Source: Athripsodes cinereus (taxonomy: Eukaryota; Arthropoda; Insecta; Trichoptera; Leptoceridae). Taken from it: DNA of 64,000 bases. Below are positions 11,201 to 23,200 of the stretch, piece by piece; within the stretch, counting starts at the first letter, position 1, and the number at the start of each line of letters is the position of its first letter. A model generated the notes under the pieces. The model was not told the origin of the DNA, ran no database searches, and saw only the letters and a program-made list of their open reading frames with translations. Position numbers and translations under genes: made by a program. The stretch lies in NCBI GenBank assembly GCA_947579605.1, contig OX388327.1, positions 3,459,122 to 3,523,121 of the forward strand. Reading direction: 5' to 3'.

Positions 11201-14200
11201 GTATCAATGAATAATCCAGTCGCTTCGTCAGGCTCCTCCACAGATTCTATCATACTCCAATCAACATCTTTAATTTCTTTAATAATAACTTCCTTGTTAA
11301 AGCTGATACTGTTTTGAGATATATTATTAGTGGAACCCTTAATTCCAAGTATGGTACCGAAGTGATCAGATATGTCACATTCAAATATTGCTGCTTCATA
11401 TTTTAGTTTAGAACGAATCATTATGTGATCCAAACAAGTACCAGATGAGGGTCGTGTTACTTAATTAATAGCTGATATAAAACCCAATGAATTCATAAAG
11501 GTCAAATAATTAGTTCCTTGAATATCAGGAACAAGGATATCTATATTCACGTCACCAAACAGGATAACATTAGTAAAATTCTTTAAATCACATAACACTG
11601 TATTCATAGAATTTATAAACTGATCAATATTTCTATCACCAGGCGAGCGATATACGCCCAGTAAACAGGTATTATTATCGACTTGGATTGTAATACAATT
11701 TGCGTTAATCATAATCACTTCATCAAATTTAGGTGCAAAAGTTCCATCCTTGACATATACCACAACACCACTGTTTTGATTAAAATTATTATTTGTGTGA
11801 TATTCAACATAACCCTCGAGTACCTTAGGAGTATAATTTTCATTAAGCCAACATTCGGTCAGTATCAACACACTGATATCAACATGTACTGCTGATAACT
11901 GTATCAGCAGTGAGTCAAAATTATGATTAATGCTTCTCACATTGACATGCAACACATTAAATGAAGGTTTCAGATCATTAAAGTAATGCTCAAGCTCATT
12001 AGCCGTACTAAGAGTGTGTGTAGATGAATTATTGTAATAGTCGATGTCACTCAAAAAGCTGTGGTCAACCTTAGCACAGATAATTAGTCAACTGTCTAGC
12101 TCTAGTTTCCAATAGAGTTCTCACTGGACAGTCAACACTGAAAGCAGAATGACCGCAATCTTGCTTCACTGAACAGTTCAGACACTTTGGATTTGCTCCA
12201 CCTTCTTCCAACTTTTTTTTACAGTCCTTAGCCAAATGGTTTCCTGTGCAATATGCACATTTAATGTCATTCTTGCAATATTTTTTTGTATGCCCAAATT
12301 CCAAACAATTATAACATTGCACCAAGGGCGACTCGTCTTCCACCTGAATTCTCTGAAATCCGACAAATACTTTACCGATAGAAGTCAAACTTCTCCATGT
12401 TTCCGGTTTAACCTGACAGATAAGGTTAGCAAGTAAGTCATTTCTATGCTTTTTCACATATTTGATTTTGACTTCTTCGTTAATTTTTATGTGTTCATTC
12501 TGTCTATTCAGGGATTCATTCAATTCTTTCTCAGTAACACCTTTAATGACACCCTTAAACACCACAAATGGGTTTCTTAGTTTGCCACATTGTACAGTCA
12601 AACCACTATTTTCACTAGTGGAATCGATTTGATTTTTTAGAGTCTCCCTATGAGATTCCTTAGCACAACTTATAATGACCTTATGATTTTTAGCTTTTCT
12701 AATATTATTGATTCCAATACCCATACCACGTAGGTTCAAATTCCGCTTGACCTGGCCTTCAATTTCTTCACTTGTCTTTATGGGATCCTTAGAGGCAACA
12801 ATTAAAGCATATGATCTCTCTGGTATAGAAACTGCTGGACCCGGAACCTTTTTAGTGGTCTCAGCATGAGCATCACCACTGTTCATTCTTCTTATTTCTT
12901 GTTCCAGTCTCATCAGTCTCTCCCCATTTGCTCCCACAGTCTTTTCTATGAAGTTTAAACTTTTAGTCCATTGAGGTTTTTCCTCTTTTTGCTTGTTTTG
13001 GCTCTCTTCATTACGTTTTATTTTATCTAACTCTATAACCAGGTCATTTATAATTTTATTATATCTCAGGCAGGATGACAGAACCACCTCTTTAATATGT
13101 GTTTTTAAATTTTTGGATTCATTGACAGCATTTTTAGTTCTTTCATAAATTTTTCGGGTTTCTTGCATTTTTAAAGTCAATAGTGGGTCCCCAAATGACG
13201 CTGTAACACACAATAACTCATTCGACTGATCAAGTATCTCCAATGAGAGTGAGGAGCAACCAGCAGCTTCGTCTGTACTGATAGATATTCCACCCATTTC
13301 TCTCAAAAGATGAGGAGAAGAGTCCCGCGAATTAGGGGCAGATCTAGACGACGTCGCCTTAATATTTCTCATGATTGTTTTATTTTTAACAACCTTATCA
13401 GCCATATTTAGGTATTTAACTTTCAAAAAATCGTAGCTTCTTACCTATTCAAGATAGAAAGGTGCCGCCGCGATGTTTTTTGTTCGCCTTAAAGACAGCC
13501 TTCAAGTGGTGAAATCAAAAAGAAGGTTCCGCGCCCCTGATGGTCAGCGTTCCCGGAAAACCGGAAAATCCTAAGAAAACTCCTATTTATTCCGTGAATT
13601 CTCAGTTCAGAAAAACAAGCGTTATCAATTTGAAATCAGCTCCTCAAGCCGCTTCAGATGAACTATCACAGTGGTAGGCAGAGAGGATAACGTCAGATGA
13701 TGACACCACGTGGTACTCTGAAAAACCGGTTTATCTCCTAAACCGGGTGAGATAGCAATATGGCACCGCGACGTTTTTTACTCGATATCACCATATAAGA
13801 CCATAGAATAACTCACATCACCGATACCATGAACAACAAGAGCAGCGTTTCTCCAACTTCGTAATTCTCCCACTGAAAAATCACTTTTTGTGCTATATCT
13901 TTTGCTTGCTTCAACTTAGCGACAAACTGTTTGCACCACCAGATAGATAAACAAATTTCGCGTCGGATGATATATTAAAACACTAGATTCGCTCCAAAAA
14001 CACTCACGAAATTCCTTTCTTTTAATATTTTTAACGAGCCTGACAATAAAACGACCTAGCAAGGTGACGTACCGTTTTGATGACGTACCGTTTTGATGAT
14101 GTTAACTATCTGATACTGTATGGCTTCAACATGATGATATAACATTTGAGATTGTATTGTCAGATAGTAATTAGCAGTATCAATATGGTTGCTTTGTAAA

Positions 14201-17200
14201 CTCCCTATAGATCTACTCTTCTCTGTACATTTCCAAATGTCCTATATAAGGATGGTATTTTTTTAATGTTGAATCTGGGTTTTCTTTATGAATCCAAATA
14301 CAAATACACCTTTCATAGTAAACCAACTAAAAGCTTGTGTCATGAAAATGGAGTTTGCCGACACCTGGGATACAACCGTGCACCTCTTGTGCATGAGGCT
14401 GAGACTCTACCTCCAGGGTATTGACAAGCTACTCATAAAACATCTTCAGTTCAACAATGAGGCATGCCACCCATCCTGAATGTCTAACTTTTTTTTTTTT
14501 TTTTAAAAGATATATCTGGGTTTTGTTATAAACCCAAATACAACCTTATACACCTTTCACAGTAAGCTAAAAGCTTGTGTCGTGAAAGGGGAGTTTGCCG
14601 GCACCTGGGATCTAACCACGGACCCCTTGTTCATGAGGCCGAGACTCTACCTCCAGGCTACCGACGAACTCAAAATTGTTCAAATACAATTTTATTGCCC
14701 TAAAGAGGACAACTTGCATGTTTATTACAAGCAGTTGGTCCATTGGCCACCCCATTTGTGGAGATGCCATGATGGGATGGATGGATGGAACATCTTCAAT
14801 TCAGTGGTGAGTGTCTTATGTTTTTATTGACACGGAAAAGAGGAGCTGTATGTTTACTACACACAGAGTTATTCTAATGGTTACCCCATTTAAGAGGGAT
14901 GCCCTGGTTTTACAGATAGATATTAACTTTTAACATCTTTGTATCTTATTTGAATGTTGTTACCCATATTTTTCTGGTGTGAAGCATTGGGCGGAGGTCT
15001 ACCGTCTTTACTGAGCAGCGGTCTAAGCCTCCAAGAGAGCAACTCCAAGAATTTGATGACCAGAGAGGGGTCAGTGGACGTGAGCAGCTCCTTCAAGTCT
15101 GAACGAAGGAATTGCAGAGACGGGAATAGGTACACTTCGAATAGTGATCTGAATTGATCCGCAAGTTGCACGGCCAACTGAAAAATCAAATTATAAAAAG
15201 ATGTATTTCTTTTTATTTCACTGTATGAATGCAGAAGATACAATTGTATGGCGTCTCGTTTTATATGTTTATTCTTCTTTGGATACGGAGTGAGGGTATA
15301 GTATATAACATACCCAAAGCCGTTATCTAAAACCATTGTGAGAAAGGGCATCATCAGTTTAGTCACGCGGTTGCGTCCTATTGATATAATCCAAGTATTT
15401 TTGCGCAATATTCTCTGTCATCGATCTGTTAACCTTAGTTTTTTGTCTATGGTTGATTCTACTGTCTATGATTTCTTTGTTTGGCAGACATTAGCATGAT
15501 TGTTTTCGTAATGGTTGAAAAGTGTCTATACCAGGGATGTTGCGAATATTCTCATCCGCATCCGCAAATGCGGAGCTTCCGCATGTATTTGGACATCCGC
15601 ATCCGCAATAATCGATGCGGATGTTCACGCGGATGCGGATGTAAGACAATTTGCGACAAGAAAGAAATGGGGCGAGGCCGGCGAATGGCGCGTGCCGTTC
15701 GCACTTGACATTAACCAATGGGAACGAAAAAATTGGTGACAAGATCCGACGCGTTTTTAATTTTGCCGGTTTTATTTTATTTTTTTATTTTTTGCCGGTT
15801 TTTGCAAATAACAAAAAGAAAATATTTCGCCAAAAAACCATAATATTATTGTAGCAACAATTTCGTCACATATTTGACAGTGGGGCCTACCAACTAAGAT
15901 AGTTCCTACTTTTTTCTATAACATCTTAAACATCCGCATTCGCGGATGTGAGCCTTCAAAAATCCGCATCCGCATTCACATCCGCGGATGTGTAAAAATC
16001 GACATCCGCAACATCCCTGGTCTGTACTGATAATTTTTTACTAAATGCAAGCATTGCTGATAATGTTAGGGTCTTGACTGGATCACATATTCTATACATC
16101 TTTTTGCAATTGTATTCCGTATAGTGACTGTTGTCATCATAAATGTGAACATAAAATTTGAATGGAGATTGTATTTGCTCACGGGAGGTATGGACGTCTT
16201 GAGCCACATATTAACAATGGGTCTTATGCCAACAGTAGTGGTGTCCAAATAGACCATCCCACATCGAGACACTGTGGCTGGAGAGGCCACTGCAAGATCC
16301 TCAACCTCAAATACCATCCGCTGGTGGTCTGTCATCTTCATTATCTCACCACTGGACAGACACAGCTTCTTGTTGTCATCCAGTACCTGAAAATTAATTT
16401 TATTTATAAATTCATGACACTTTAAGAAGAATGGTGTATAAGATAGTTAAAAATAAAAAACTGGAATATTGTTAAGAATGCCTATTAATCAAATATTGAT
16501 AATGACCTGATAAGTGGAAAGACATCTCTCTCGGAATCAAAAACTTATAGTAGAAAGAAACACTTGTTTCAAATTACATAGTTAAGAATGTCAATGAAAA
16601 TATACAATGAATATGCCAAAAAGTAAGAAGTTTAATCCCAAGATCCACCACTTACAGTATTCATATTCTCGATCCATATGGCATCCACAGGCCCGTCAAA
16701 TATATACCATCTCTTGTCCTTGTCCTCTGCTTCTATTCCCAGACGCACTAAACTGGAGAGAATCCCATCCGTCCTGAAATATGATAATTGTAATGTCGAG
16801 GATAATCAAACCCAATGACAAAAACGCCTATCACAAAATTTTTAACATTTTTTGAAATTACTTTTGATGGCATTAATTCATTGTGTTGATGATTTATTTT
16901 TAACTATACCTACTGTATTTCGTGCCCTGTGCTCCCAAGTGGAGGGTTGTAAGGCAAAATGATGATGTATTTTGTGTAGTAGCAGAAAAAACTCTGCTTT
17001 TTATTATGGTAACACTGATTTATCACAGATTTGTCAATTCATATACTTATCACAAAGCTATTTTTTGAACATTCATTAATTTTATAATGAGGACTGTAGT
17101 AAGATAGTTAAAAAGTCTTGGATTTCTTTCTGAGATTCATAATTCAAATGCTTATCATAGACAGCTGTAATCCCAAAGAAAATGCATATTTTGACTTGGC

Positions 17201-20200
17201 TAACTAATTGTGTTTAGTTAATCATAAACAAATGAAAAAATAAATTCACAAAATAATTTCTTATTCCTTATCAAAGTTTTCTACATACACATACATACAT
17301 ACCATCACGCCGCTTCCCTCGCGGGGTAGGCAGAAAGGATCTAGCACCACTTCCTTCTATCCTTGCATACATCTTTCGCTTCCGTCACTGTCATACAATT
17401 CCTCATGCATGCTCTCCTGTTCAACGTGCTCAACACGTGACCGTCCTGTAGGATTTGATTTAAATGATCTTGCCATTTCATCCTAGGACGTCCACGTCTC
17501 CGAGCACCATTCCTCTCACCCAAATATATCTTCTTAGTCATTCTGTCCTCATTCATTCTTTCCACATGCCCAAACCATCTTAACTTATTTACATTCATCC
17601 TTGTTATTACACCAACTTTCATTCCACATTCCTTTCGTATATCACTGTTACGCACACAATCTCTCAGACTTTTTTCAATCAAAGTTTTCTAACAGAACAA
17701 TAATTGTTTTTTTGTAATGGACCAGCTCAATATTATACAGGAAATTTTAATTATGACATTTAGAAGGAATAATTTAAGCCAAGCTTAAAATTAGAACAAT
17801 ACTAATCTCTGTCTAAAAAAACAGTATAACTTAGACAAGTATAAAAGTTGAAATAGCGGTTATTTCTTGTTTGTAAGTATGGTTTTAAGCCCTCAAACAC
17901 AGTGTGAACAAGAATGTATATAGTTTACCATTCGTGAGTTTGGTCGTCGAAGCCTCCATAAAGTTGCCCCATTGTAATTGACTTCGGGTTGAGAGTAAAT
18001 GTGTGCACCTGGGTGAAGGGGACTCCATCTGGAGAGAGCTGCCCTTTTAGGGAGGTAATGGCAGCTTGGAGAATCTGGTAACACTGAAAAAAAAAAAACT
18101 GCATTCAAAGAACATGTTTGTAAACAAACAAAATTTTATGCCACAATTTTGCAGTGCATATTATAATAATAGCAACACCTATAGATAATGACAAAAGTCG
18201 TTGATACAAATTAAAAATTCTTTTGGTTAAGTGGTCCTTTCAGGAGCATGGGGTGTTAGTCAACAGATTTTCCTTCAGTGAACACATGGGTAATAATAAT
18301 GATGCAAGCCAAAAGTGCTTTTGTGTAAACTGGAAGAGAGATTGCTTAAAAATGTTTTTATGATTCTAATCACTCAAAGCCCTTCATACTTTAGAGAGTT
18401 TAGAGTCAAGAGTCTGAAGGTAGTTTTAGATATACAAATTCCCTACCTTGGTTTTCCCTGCTCCGGCAGGACCCACCAACATCACACCGTGTCTCACAAA
18501 AATAGTCTCATAGTACTGTATTGTCTTGAAGACAAATGCTACAAACAAACGTGTCATTAAAGGTTAGGTTTGAAATGTCATATTGGTTAAGGCTATATCA
18601 AAATATTTTGCAGTCTTTTAGGCCCAATAAAAATAAGACAAATTTACCAAAATCACACATCTTGCACTAGAAAAATGATAAAGAGATATGGAAAATTGAC
18701 AGAAAAAGAATATGTTAGGTTAGGTTATTTATACGTTACATAAGGTTAGGTTACGTTGTAAAACATACTTTCAACTGCTTCGCACCCTTTTTTCACGGTC
18801 CATACTTTTATAGCCTTTTCCAGGATTCCATACTCCACCTCAGGATTTTCCACGAGTGGGAACAAGTCAGAAATAATACCTAGAAAGATAATGGAAATAT
18901 TATTTTTCTTCATCAAAACTATATATATATTTATATTTTTTTATTTACTCATGCGCTACAAGCAAGTAGCAATTTTTTTGAACATGATATTAATTGAAAT
19001 TCTGTGAAATTTTATTATTTTATTCTTTGTGACTGGTTTAATCAAAATCATCCCAAACACAATGTTGTTTTTTCATCCACAATGTTTACTGGATGGCCTA
19101 GATATCCCTCTTTCACAATACACTTTTACTATGACAATAATATCAGAGCATCAAGAATATTATGGGAAGAAATGACTCAATTTGCATAAATATGGCCTGA
19201 ATGGAAAAAGCTGAGAAGCTTTTCAACATAGTAATGGATGAAATTGGATTATTTAATTGTGTAGAATGTTTGTTTGTAAAATTAATTGAACGTTAGAAAT
19301 TGAAAGAAGATAAAAAAAGGAATAATAAATTCTTTTTCACTGTCTCTTTGTCTCTCACCGTTAAACAGAATAAGATCATTCGATAGAAACTTGGGTACGT
19401 TGACATCTTTCAATGCCTTCAACACAATCTGCTTCTCATCCAAAGTGCCCTCCAACTGTCTGAGAAGATTTCCGGCAACTGTAATCACAGTCTTCACGGC
19501 TCTCATGGCAAAGTCATAGTGGTCCTGTAAATAACGAAAAAAAAAGTTTGTCAACAATATTAGATTTCTGACAAACATTTAAATATATTCTATATTTCTA
19601 TTATACATTTTTCGCTTTCGTCACTGACATACAATTCTCCACGTACACTCTCCTACTTGTCAATGCGCTCAACACTTGCTCCTCCTGTAAAATCTGGTTT
19701 TCATACCTAATCTCACCATTTTATCTTCAGATGGTCACATCTCCGAGCACCCTTCTTTTCAGTCATATATATTTACTTAATCATCCTGTCTTCATTCATC
19801 CTTTCCACATGCCCAAAGAAGAATACTTAAACTAAAATCTCAAACTACAGTTTTTAATGTTGCATTTGAGTTTTCATGGTAAACTCAAATACAACATTAT
19901 AAACCTTTCACAGTAAGCTAAAAGCTTGTGCAGTGAAAGAGGAGTTTGCCGACACCTAGGATTGAGCCACACACCTCAAGTGCACAAGGTCAAGATTCTA
20001 CCTCCAGGCTACCAATGTACTCTAGTCCTAAACTGGATTATGATTTTGATTATGTTACCTGTGGACTAAGTTGTTCCATACACAACTTGAATGTGTACAC
20101 CACTTTGATGGCCAGCATCTTGGCATCACCGAAACCATATGAGAACAGTGATATCTCTACAATCAAAGCAAAGTTGGGCACCATCATAGCCACTGGACGG

Positions 20201-23200
20201 AAGAGAGCTTTTAGATTGTCGGGGAGTTCAGATCTGCCTGAAAATCAACAAATTAAAAAACAGCAATATATTTAGTAGGTCAAAATAACTTAGTATACAG
20301 AAGTCTTACTTCCGGGTTAGTTGGAAGACATCGCATTCTAGCGATAAACTCGCCCTCTGTACAGTGAAACCTCTATCTATCGTTCCTCGAATAAATGTTT
20401 TCCCGTATTTGTCATTATTTTTTACAGTTCCGAATTAGTTTCATGCAAAACACGTAAAAATATATCGCATCCATCGTTTCTCTATATGATTTTATCGCAT
20501 TGACCGTTTAAATTACACAAAAAATCGTGTATATGTATAAAACCATTGGAGGGCGAGCGAGAAAGAAAGAACAGTTTGTTGATTCTGTCTGCTGTCTTTT
20601 ATGATAGTACGTCAGTAGTTACAATAAAAAAGCAGATGACGATGAAAGATTACATACAGTATAAAGTATGACTTTGCTCTCCATGCAGCTTTCTTTTTTA
20701 TTTTGTTACTATATTTTTTATTTCAACAAATTGATTTATAACTTTTGAAACATATATCATTTGTATAAAACCTATATACTCGTGTGTACCTACATATTAA
20801 ACATTAAAATACATATTAATGTGATTTTTCTATACTCCCGCATTCATTGTTTTCCCGCATCCATAGTTTATTTCAATAAGTCCCTTCAAAAACGACAGAT
20901 AGAGGTTTCACTGTACATTGAATTATTGTATAACTGATATTTTTATGTTACTTTGTATTGATTTGAAATAATGTAACCAATGTACAGTGAAGAATAAAAT
21001 AAATAATGTAGGTGCAAAATGTTAGCAATAATTGATACAACACTCTTACATCTATACTCATAAACATGGAATAACCTCAACTATAAGACTTGACTTAGTA
21101 ACATCTTAGTTATAAACAGAGATTGCCACTGTTCCAACTTTACATCTGACTAAAATTATTATAAAGTCTTATTTTACGGTACAATATTGAGTAGGTGTAT
21201 TATACAACAAATTATTTTATGAGTTAAGTTTTTCATTTAGTCGGGGTTAACTTTAGACGTGTCTAGTTAGCCAAGTCTAAATATGAAGCAAGAATAAATA
21301 AATAAAGTCTTTGACATCTAGTCCTTCCTAATTAAATAAGAAATTAAGGAGTTTAGTAATAATTAAATTGTATACCAGCGTATCCTGGATTCATAGTGAT
21401 GAAAACAGCACAGGATGGTTTGAGACCAATCTCCGTCCCCTCGAAGATAAATCTAGATAGATGTTGCATCTGTGCTCGTTGTATACTGACCACTTGCTGT
21501 GCAATCACAGACAGTACTTCAATGTCGATACGGTTGAATTCGTCAAAGCATGCCCATGCGCCCGAACTGAAATACAAGTGTTGAAAATAATATTATAACC
21601 AATACTACATCAAGAAAAACAATTTATTTGGCTGGATCATATAAAACACGTATAGTCTCTCTATACCATCACGTCATTTCCCACAAGTTAGGTAACCAGT
21701 AGACCAGCAGGGTTATTCTGGACACAATCTTGATCTTAATCATACGACGTGCGAAGGGACTATAGTAAAAAATACCACGCTACCTCTACTGCTAGATAGG
21801 AATGCATGTATTTTTGACTAAAAGTCACTTCACGCGTCGAAGCATTAAGATCAAGACAAGATTAAGATTGTGTCCAGAATAACCCTGCAGTTACATGTAA
21901 ACAACATGTATGTTGAACTCTATGAAGGAAAAATACACAAAAATATATCAAATTGGTATAATACTTTGATAAAATAATTTTAAATGTTTTGCCTCCTTGT
22001 AGCTGTTTCTTGACTCAACTATTTTAAATTTCCTAATTATATTTTTTTTTTTTCAAAAAAGATACATCTGGGTTTTGTTATAAACCCAAATACTACTTTA
22101 TACACCTCTCGCAGTAAGCTACTAAAAGCTTGTGTCGTGAAAGGGGAGTTTGCCGGCACCTGGGATCGAACCACGGACCCCTTGTTCATGAGGCCGAGAC
22201 TCTACCTCCAGGCTACCGACGAACTCAAATATTTATATTTGATCTAGGATAATAAAAAAATGTGAATGCATGCTACCTTGCCAAACCTTTGAAGAACTTG
22301 CCCATGGCCAAATAGTCCAGCTGATCTGAGCAGTTAAAGACCACGCATTGTACAGCTAGAGCCTTGGCCAAATCCTGCAACATAAAAAAATATTTATACC
22401 TATATACAAAAGAAATCTGTCGTTTAGAACAATTCCATACAAAACCATTGGTAGTACTGTTAATTTACATGGAATAATTCTCTAGCACACTGGTCACATG
22501 GCATGTAAGTCTGTTGGCAGTCGGACAAAGAAGGTATTGCATGGGTAGGTCCCAAAAATATGGTCCAATGAGATCAAGAGAATGGTGGGCCTGCACCAGA
22601 AGAGAGTTGCATCCAATAGACGATTGTGAAGGTCCGAGAAGGAGTTCTTTGTACTACGAATAATTAACACAAGAATAAGAGGCTGAAGGTACGGTAATTA
22701 ATTCTCTTGCCTTAGTAGTCTCCGTTTTTCCAGTTCCTGCTGGTCCCGCGGGGGCTCCACCAAACTTGAGATGCATGGCCCCCATTAGAGTGAGATAGCA
22801 GCGATCAGTTAGTGGGGTGATTACAAGACGCCCACTACAAACAATATATTATTTTATTCAATACACCCTATAAAAAACATTAAGGAACTGGGCAATAGAT
22901 TTAATCTTATTCTAATGAGAGACTCACCAATGTTAATAGTGACCCACCTGTTACCAAGATACTCATTGTAATACGGGAATCTTGTGTTGAGCGCCTTCAC
23001 ATACATCGCTTTCAGTTCAAACTGTTGGTAGTAGCGGGAGGTGTCCAGGGGGCTCACCTCTCCCTCCTCCAGTTCTGTGCCAGGGGTGCCCTCAAACACT
23101 GGGGGTGTGTAGTCCTCTACGTAATATCTGCGCAATAATAAAATTTCATAATGTAACTTGCCTATCTAGTTAGTAACGAGGTCTCTGGTTCAATTCCAAG

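Larger units (their letters stand above)
7607..12068 (-). pseudogene. LINE ORF2 (AP endonuclease + reverse transcriptase), one stop codon and a LINE insertion
   Basis: Endonuclease part 12068-~11340: [29 protein letters not shown] and CDISDHFG are the expected APE motifs. A TAA at about 11461-11463 interrupts it between SAIN and VTRPSSGTC. The frame resumes unchanged through 10492, then the CR1-like element intervenes (8991-10491), and RT continues from 8990 to the stop at 7607: [45 protein letters not shown] and FADDTVLLF. Removing insertion plus duplication (1508 bp) keeps the frame. ORF2 opens just past the ORF1 stop in another frame with no AUG nearby. Confidence 0.88.
7396..14099 (-). 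mobile_element. Near full-length non-LTR retrotransposon (Jockey/I group), interrupted by a CR1-like LINE
   Basis: Boundaries come from the tandem repeat it interrupts: TGTTA flanks both ends (7391-7395 and 14100-14104). Without the 1.5 kb nested insertion it is about 5.2 kb, with a 5' UTR of ~0.7 kb (13406-14099), ORF1 (gag, zinc knuckles), ORF2 (AP endonuclease and reverse transcriptase) and a short 3' UTR ending near 7396. It has the same orientation as DNAH1 and lies in its largest intron. ORF1 is open and ORF2 has a single in-frame stop apart from the insertion, so the copy looks young. Confidence 0.9.
14964..19524 (-). other. DNAH1: DNAH1 exons 32-38: end of AAA1 and AAA2 (residues ~1558-1910)
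   Basis: Exons 19359-19524, 18769-18879, 18447-18538, 17929-18083, 16656-16773, 16183-16386 and 14964-15177. They include [31 protein letters not shown], the AAA2 P-loop [43 protein letters not shown] and [19 protein letters not shown]2 usually binds nucleotide without hydrolysing it. The stretch from exon 35 to exon 37 is the best conserved part of this gene. Confidence 0.95.
20059..22834 (-). other. DNAH1: DNAH1 exons 28-31: AAA1, the main ATPase site (residues ~1361-1557)
   Basis: Exons 22711-22834, 22277-22374, 21376-21566 and 20059-20237. AAA1 carries the hydrolysis that drives the power stroke. Walker [13 protein letters not shown] is in exon 28 and Walker [16 protein letters not shown] in exon 30; [20 protein letters not shown] spans exons 30-31. 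All catalytic residues I can identify are intact. The donor of exon 28 is AAG|GCAAGA, a GC-AG intron (bases 22710-22709), required because the frame and protein match end exactly at the ETTK codons. Confidence 0.95.

Noticed and set aside
18710..18765. TTAGG-like units (GTTAGGTTAGGTTA), the insect telomere motif
   Set aside because: Only two perfect units in AT-rich intron; too short to call an interstitial telomere repeat.
14490..22229. Possible tRNA genes from B-box matches such as GGTTCGATCCC
   Set aside because: No cloverleaf or acceptor stem; the flanking sequence recurs with an A-rich tail, so these are SINEs.
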